In this document: piece by piece, positions 61,420 to 64,000 of the stretch
Position numbering within the stretch: position 1 is the stretch's first letter
Layout of the letters: every line of letters begins with the position of its first letter
Source: Robiginitomaculum sp.
GTDB taxonomy: Bacteria > Pseudomonadota > Alphaproteobacteria > Caulobacterales > Maricaulaceae
Assembly (NCBI GenBank): GCA_021776635.1
Contig: JAJFFN010000032.1
Location: 27,069 to 91,068 of the forward strand
Direction: 5' to 3'
DNA: 64,000 bases
The notes under the pieces: generated by a model
The model's database searches: none
Told to the model about the DNA's origin: nothing
What the model saw: only the letters and a program-made list of their open reading frames with translations
Program-made: the position numbers and the translations under genes

Positions 61420-61533
61420 ATATTTAGCAACTTAATAGTTCTCTCGTTTAATAGTTTAGTCTTATTGCTGAAATACTATGTGTGAAAACTGCACCATTTT
61501 AATATGGACTGGTTATATGTTATTTTATTATAT

Positions 61534-61550
61534 ATGGGATTGTTTCCCAC
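61534..61550 (+). promoter_or_regulatory. Second copy of the ATGGGA-N5-TTCCCA operator
   Basis: ATGGGATTGTTTCCCAC, 14 of 17 identical to the operator at 59479-59495. It ends 25 bp before the preferred DUF6502 ATG. The -35/-10 hexamers around it are weaker than in the first copy. Confidence 0.6.
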
Positions 61551-61575
61551 GTTAACTCCCTATAGACTAACCAGA

Positions 61576-62424
61576 ATGAGCGAACCAATACATAACGGGG
61601 CACCGCCGCCCGCCCTCATGACTGCCATACGCCGGATATTGCGCCCACTTGTGCGCGGCTTTATCGGCTTTGGGGTCACTTGGCCCTTATTGGCAGATAT
61701 ATTGAAACGCACCTATGTGGATATTGCCCGCGATGAATTTGGCCTAAAGCCAGATAAACCACCAACCGATAGCCGTATTAGCCTGGTTACCCGCGTTCAC
61801 CGCAAAGACATCAGGCGGTTTCGCCTTGAAACCGAGCCACCAAAATTGGACTTGGCGGATAGCTCAGTTGGCGCCCAAATCATCGCCCGTTGGTGTGCAG
61901 ACGCCCAATATCTTGATGAAGCACAAAACCCAAAACCGTTAGCGCGAACAGGAACAGGCGGATTTGAACACTTGGCGCGTAGTGTATCCAAAGACACGCA
62001 TCCTCGGGCAATTTTGGATGAACTAGTACGCGGAAGCCTAGCCCGTATTGATGCAGATGATTTTGTCCATCTGGATATGAACGCCTTCATACCAAAGGCA
62101 GATTTTGAAAATCTGGCATGGTATTACGGTCTGAATTTGCACGACCATATTGCCGCCAGCACCCACAATATTACCGGCGGTACGCCTGCATTTTTGGATC
62201 GCTGCGTGCATTATACACATCTTGATGACGCGTCCATAGCTGAACTTGAAGCGCTATCACGACAATTGGCCATGGACGCATTGTTAGCGCTCAACACGCG
62301 TGCCAGTGCTCTTGAAGCGCGCAATAAAGATAGGCCGGAGGCGACAAAACGCATGACATTTGGTACCTATTTCTATGCGGGGGAAAACACTACGGATGCA
62401 GACGGCGGTTTTGAGGATGCGTAG
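61576..62424 (+). CDS. DUF6502 family protein
   Basis: 282 residues from the ATG at 61576. The frame is open to 61504, but that extension would cross the operator. The N-terminal ~100 residues (LRPLVRGFIGFGVTWPLLAD, KRTYVDIARDEFGL, SRISLVTRVHRKDIRRFRLE) match the DUF6502 layout and look like a winged helix-turn-helix, with the second helix HRKDIRRFR. The remainder is helical with no obvious catalytic motif. No signal peptide, so cytoplasmic. DUF6502 and DUF5666 genes are commonly adjacent. Its stop overlaps the DUF5666 gene. Confidence 0.75.
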   Translation: MSEPIHNGAPPPALMTAIRRILRPLVRGFIGFGVTWPLLADILKRTYVDIARDEFGLKPDKPPTDSRISLVTRVHRKDIRRFRLETEPPKLDLADSSVGAQIIARWCADAQYLDEAQNPKPLARTGTGGFEHLARSVSKDTHPRAILDELVRGSLARIDADDFVHLDMNAFIPKADFENLAWYYGLNLHDHIAASTHNITGGTPAFLDRCVHYTHLDDASIAELEALSRQLAMDALLALNTRASALEARNKDRPEATKRMTFGTYFYAGENTTDADGGFEDA

Positions 62425-63850
62425 TGCGGTGCGGATAAACCCTGCGCGGGCTTTGGTTGCCGCCATTTTGGCATTGCTGATGTTGTTATTGGTACTCACC
62501 ATCCGCCCTGGCGGTATCGGCGGTACAGGTATTGGGGACGAAGATGAAAATGGCGGTATCGGCGGCACAGGTATTGGCACAGGTATAAGCAGGGGCTTTA
62601 TTGGCCCTATTGACGGCTTTGGCAGTATCTGGGTGAACGGCGAGGAAATATTTTATGACCCAGACATTGCGGTGCAATTGGGCGCACGTCTTGGGGATGT
62701 TACTGATTTGAAAATTGGCCATGTGGTGCAGGTTGTTGCGCATCCGGATGCAAACGGCACATTACAAGCGGCAAATTTGTCCGTACGCTTTGCAGTTGTC
62801 GGTGAAGTCCAAGCAATCACGCAAAACACGGCTATTATATTTGACGAAACCGTTGTCCTTCCCACACAAGGCCTAAGGCCAGTACCGGGGGATACGCTTG
62901 CCGTCAGTGGGTTTAAGCGCATGGACGGGACCATTATCGCCAGCCGTATTGATAGGGTGACAAATGTCTCTCCCACAAATACAGCTCTTCCCGACAAGCC
63001 TTTTTCTAGTGAAATAAAAACACTATCACTGAGCGGGTTTATAAGGCGCGAGGCGGACGGATATTCACTTTATGGCTATGGGTTTAAAACTGTTCCCGAA
63101 GGGTTTTCGTCCGAAAAACTGTCCACACTGACGGCGACAAAAACGGCTAATGGCCTGATCGTTGTCACTGTCAAGCAAATTGAAACACCGCCAGTTCAAG
63201 TCCCAGACATTAAAGAACTAACACCTAAACCCATTGATGTGCCAGATCTAAAACGTCTGCAGGCACCGACACCCAAGCCGCAACAGCAAATCCCAGATAA
63301 TCCAAAAACAACGGCGCCAATAAAACCGCAACCTATCCGTCAGGACAAGCCTGAAATTATCAAACCAAAACGGCTCGTTGTGCCGATAACGCCGCACAGA
63401 CGCAAAGAGGTGCAGCCTAACGAAACAGTTTTGGAACGTACCGAGGCGGAACCACAAAACGCACGTCCCGAAGACCGTCAAGATGAGGCCTCGACCCAAC
63501 CGGAACCCCAAGAGGAAGCAGAAACCCAAGAGGGAGCTGAAAACCAAGAGGGAGCTGAAAACCAAGAACTATCAGTGAGGGTTACACAAGAGCGCGAATC
63601 GGTTGAAAACTCTGAAACGGAGGATATATCCGAACCTGAAAGACAGGACACTGACGTCCCTGACGCAGATATACCAGAGCCAGCACCCGAGACCCCTGAA
63701 CGCGACACCCCTGAACGCAACACCCCTGAACGCGACACCATACCAGAAGTACCAACCCGTCCTGAGCGTGCAGTCAGACCTGAGCGACCTGACAGAGGGG
63801 AGCGACCCGAAAGACCAGAACGAGCTGAGCGTCCCGAAAGACCACGATAA
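62396..63850 (+). CDS. DUF5666 membrane-anchored protein with Pro/Glu/Arg tail
   Basis: About 484 residues. One N-terminal span (LVAAILALLMLLLVLTI), then a Gly-rich repeat GGIGGTGIG twice (once as RPGGIGGTGIGDEDE, again as NGGIGGTGIGTG), then a tandem of small DUF5666 beta-barrel modules (~60-215: GFGSIWVNGEEIFYDP, GHVVQVVAHPDANGTLQA, GEVQAITQNTAIIFDETV, PGDTLAVSGFKRMDGTIIAS). From ~240 to the end the protein is low-complexity: Pro/Lys, then NQEGAENQEGAE, TPERDTPERNTPERDT and a final RPERPxRxERPERPERAER stretch. The start is uncertain (62396 or 62417) because it overlaps the DUF6502 stop by 8-29 bases. Confidence 0.75.
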   Translation: MQTAVLRMRSAVRINPARALVAAILALLMLLLVLTIRPGGIGGTGIGDEDENGGIGGTGIGTGISRGFIGPIDGFGSIWVNGEEIFYDPDIAVQLGARLGDVTDLKIGHVVQVVAHPDANGTLQAANLSVRFAVVGEVQAITQNTAIIFDETVVLPTQGLRPVPGDTLAVSGFKRMDGTIIASRIDRVTNVSPTNTALPDKPFSSEIKTLSLSGFIRREADGYSLYGYGFKTVPEGFSSEKLSTLTATKTANGLIVVTVKQIETPPVQVPDIKELTPKPIDVPDLKRLQAPTPKPQQQIPDNPKTTAPIKPQPIRQDKPEIIKPKRLVVPITPHRRKEVQPNETVLERTEAEPQNARPEDRQDEASTQPEPQEEAETQEGAENQEGAENQELSVRVTQERESVENSETEDISEPERQDTDVPDADIPEPAPETPERDTPERNTPERDTIPEVPTRPERAVRPERPDRGERPERPERAERPERPR

Positions 63851-63919
63851 CGCCATCATATCTCATCCCATCAAAGCAGCTCTAACGTATCGCAAGATGC
63901 TCTAGGCAATTTGTCCCAC

Positions 63920-64000
63920 TTAATTCGTCACATTCAACTGTCTAGCGGCATCGACAAAGCTGCCCATCAGTATCGTCAAACCACTTAGGTTTGAGGGTAT
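63920..64000 (-). CDS. Possible C-terminus of a leftward gene entering the window
   Basis: The minus strand is open from the right edge to a TAA at 63920-63922, encoding a segment ending GSFVDAARQLNVTN. It is too short to assign. The call rests only on the open frame and ordinary composition, so it could be non-coding. Confidence 0.25.
   Translation of the reverse strand: MPSNLSGLTILMGSFVDAARQLNVTN

Overview
The window looks like a chromosome segment of a marine stalked/budding-type alphaproteobacterium of the Caulobacterales/Maricaulales group. The clearest evidence is a complete gcrA cell-cycle regulator and a cpdR response regulator beside an N-formylglutamate amidohydrolase gene. The alphaproteobacterial glutamate-cysteine ligase and the many TonB-dependent and outer-membrane functions agree with this. 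Base composition is low for the group (mid-40s % GC by eye), which fits Hellea/Litorimonas-like Robiginitomaculaceae better than Caulobacter. The genus is an inference.

Layout. 1-3 kb: leftward TIR-TPR and TolB/TPR membrane proteins, the first cut by the window edge. 3-13.3 kb: a tryptophan-halogenase-like flavoprotein, a sulfotransferase-like protein and a large TonB-dependent receptor, flanked by two S9 peptidases. 13.3-20.3 kb: housekeeping and small regulatory genes (cpdR, N-formylglutamate amidohydrolase, XRE regulator, hisN-like phosphatase, LRAT-like hydrolase, YceI, a PadR/membrane-protein pair, two tandem lipoproteins). 20.4-26 kb: clpB with a heat-shock type promoter, argD, an ABC-2 permease and gcrA. 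26-34.7 kb: a tripartite RND efflux operon followed by an M13 metalloprotease. 34.7-37.2 kb: a probable zinc-uptake unit (candidate Zur box, small His-rich protein, ZnuD-like receptor). 37.2-41.9 kb: korCAB, a 2-oxoacid:ferredoxin oxidoreductase with its own flavoprotein. 42-45.4 kb: convergent gamma-glutamyltransferase and glutamate-cysteine ligase.

45.5-52.4 kb: an eight-gene leftward TonB2/TtpC-type energy-transduction operon (two DUF3450 proteins, TtpC, ExbB, two ExbD, TonB, TPR protein). It presumably powers receptors such as the two in this window. 52.7-59.3 kb: tRNA-Gln, sppA, a 134-bp nested inverted-repeat element, a tandem pair of DUF6090-like proteins, a small membrane protein and a PQQ-type sugar dehydrogenase.

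59.4-63.9 kb: the least familiar region. It holds an exported protein with two ~38-residue repeats and an Arg-rich tail, a predicted outer-membrane barrel, a DUF6502 protein and a membrane-anchored DUF5666 protein with a long Pro/Glu/Arg tail. Nearly the same palindrome (ATGGGA-N5-TTCCCA) lies in the core promoter of the first gene and just upstream of the DUF6502 gene, so these genes may be one co-regulated envelope system. DUF6502 has a helix-turn-helix-like N-terminus and is the obvious candidate regulator.

Two further regulatory patterns stand out. An 18-bp element (TTATCGTTTWTCAATAAT) occurs upstream of the LRAT-like gene and the efflux operon, with a weaker copy upstream of sppA. A perfect 19-bp palindrome lies upstream of the tandem lipoprotein operon. 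All functional statements rest on reading motifs and gene order; no database search was run.
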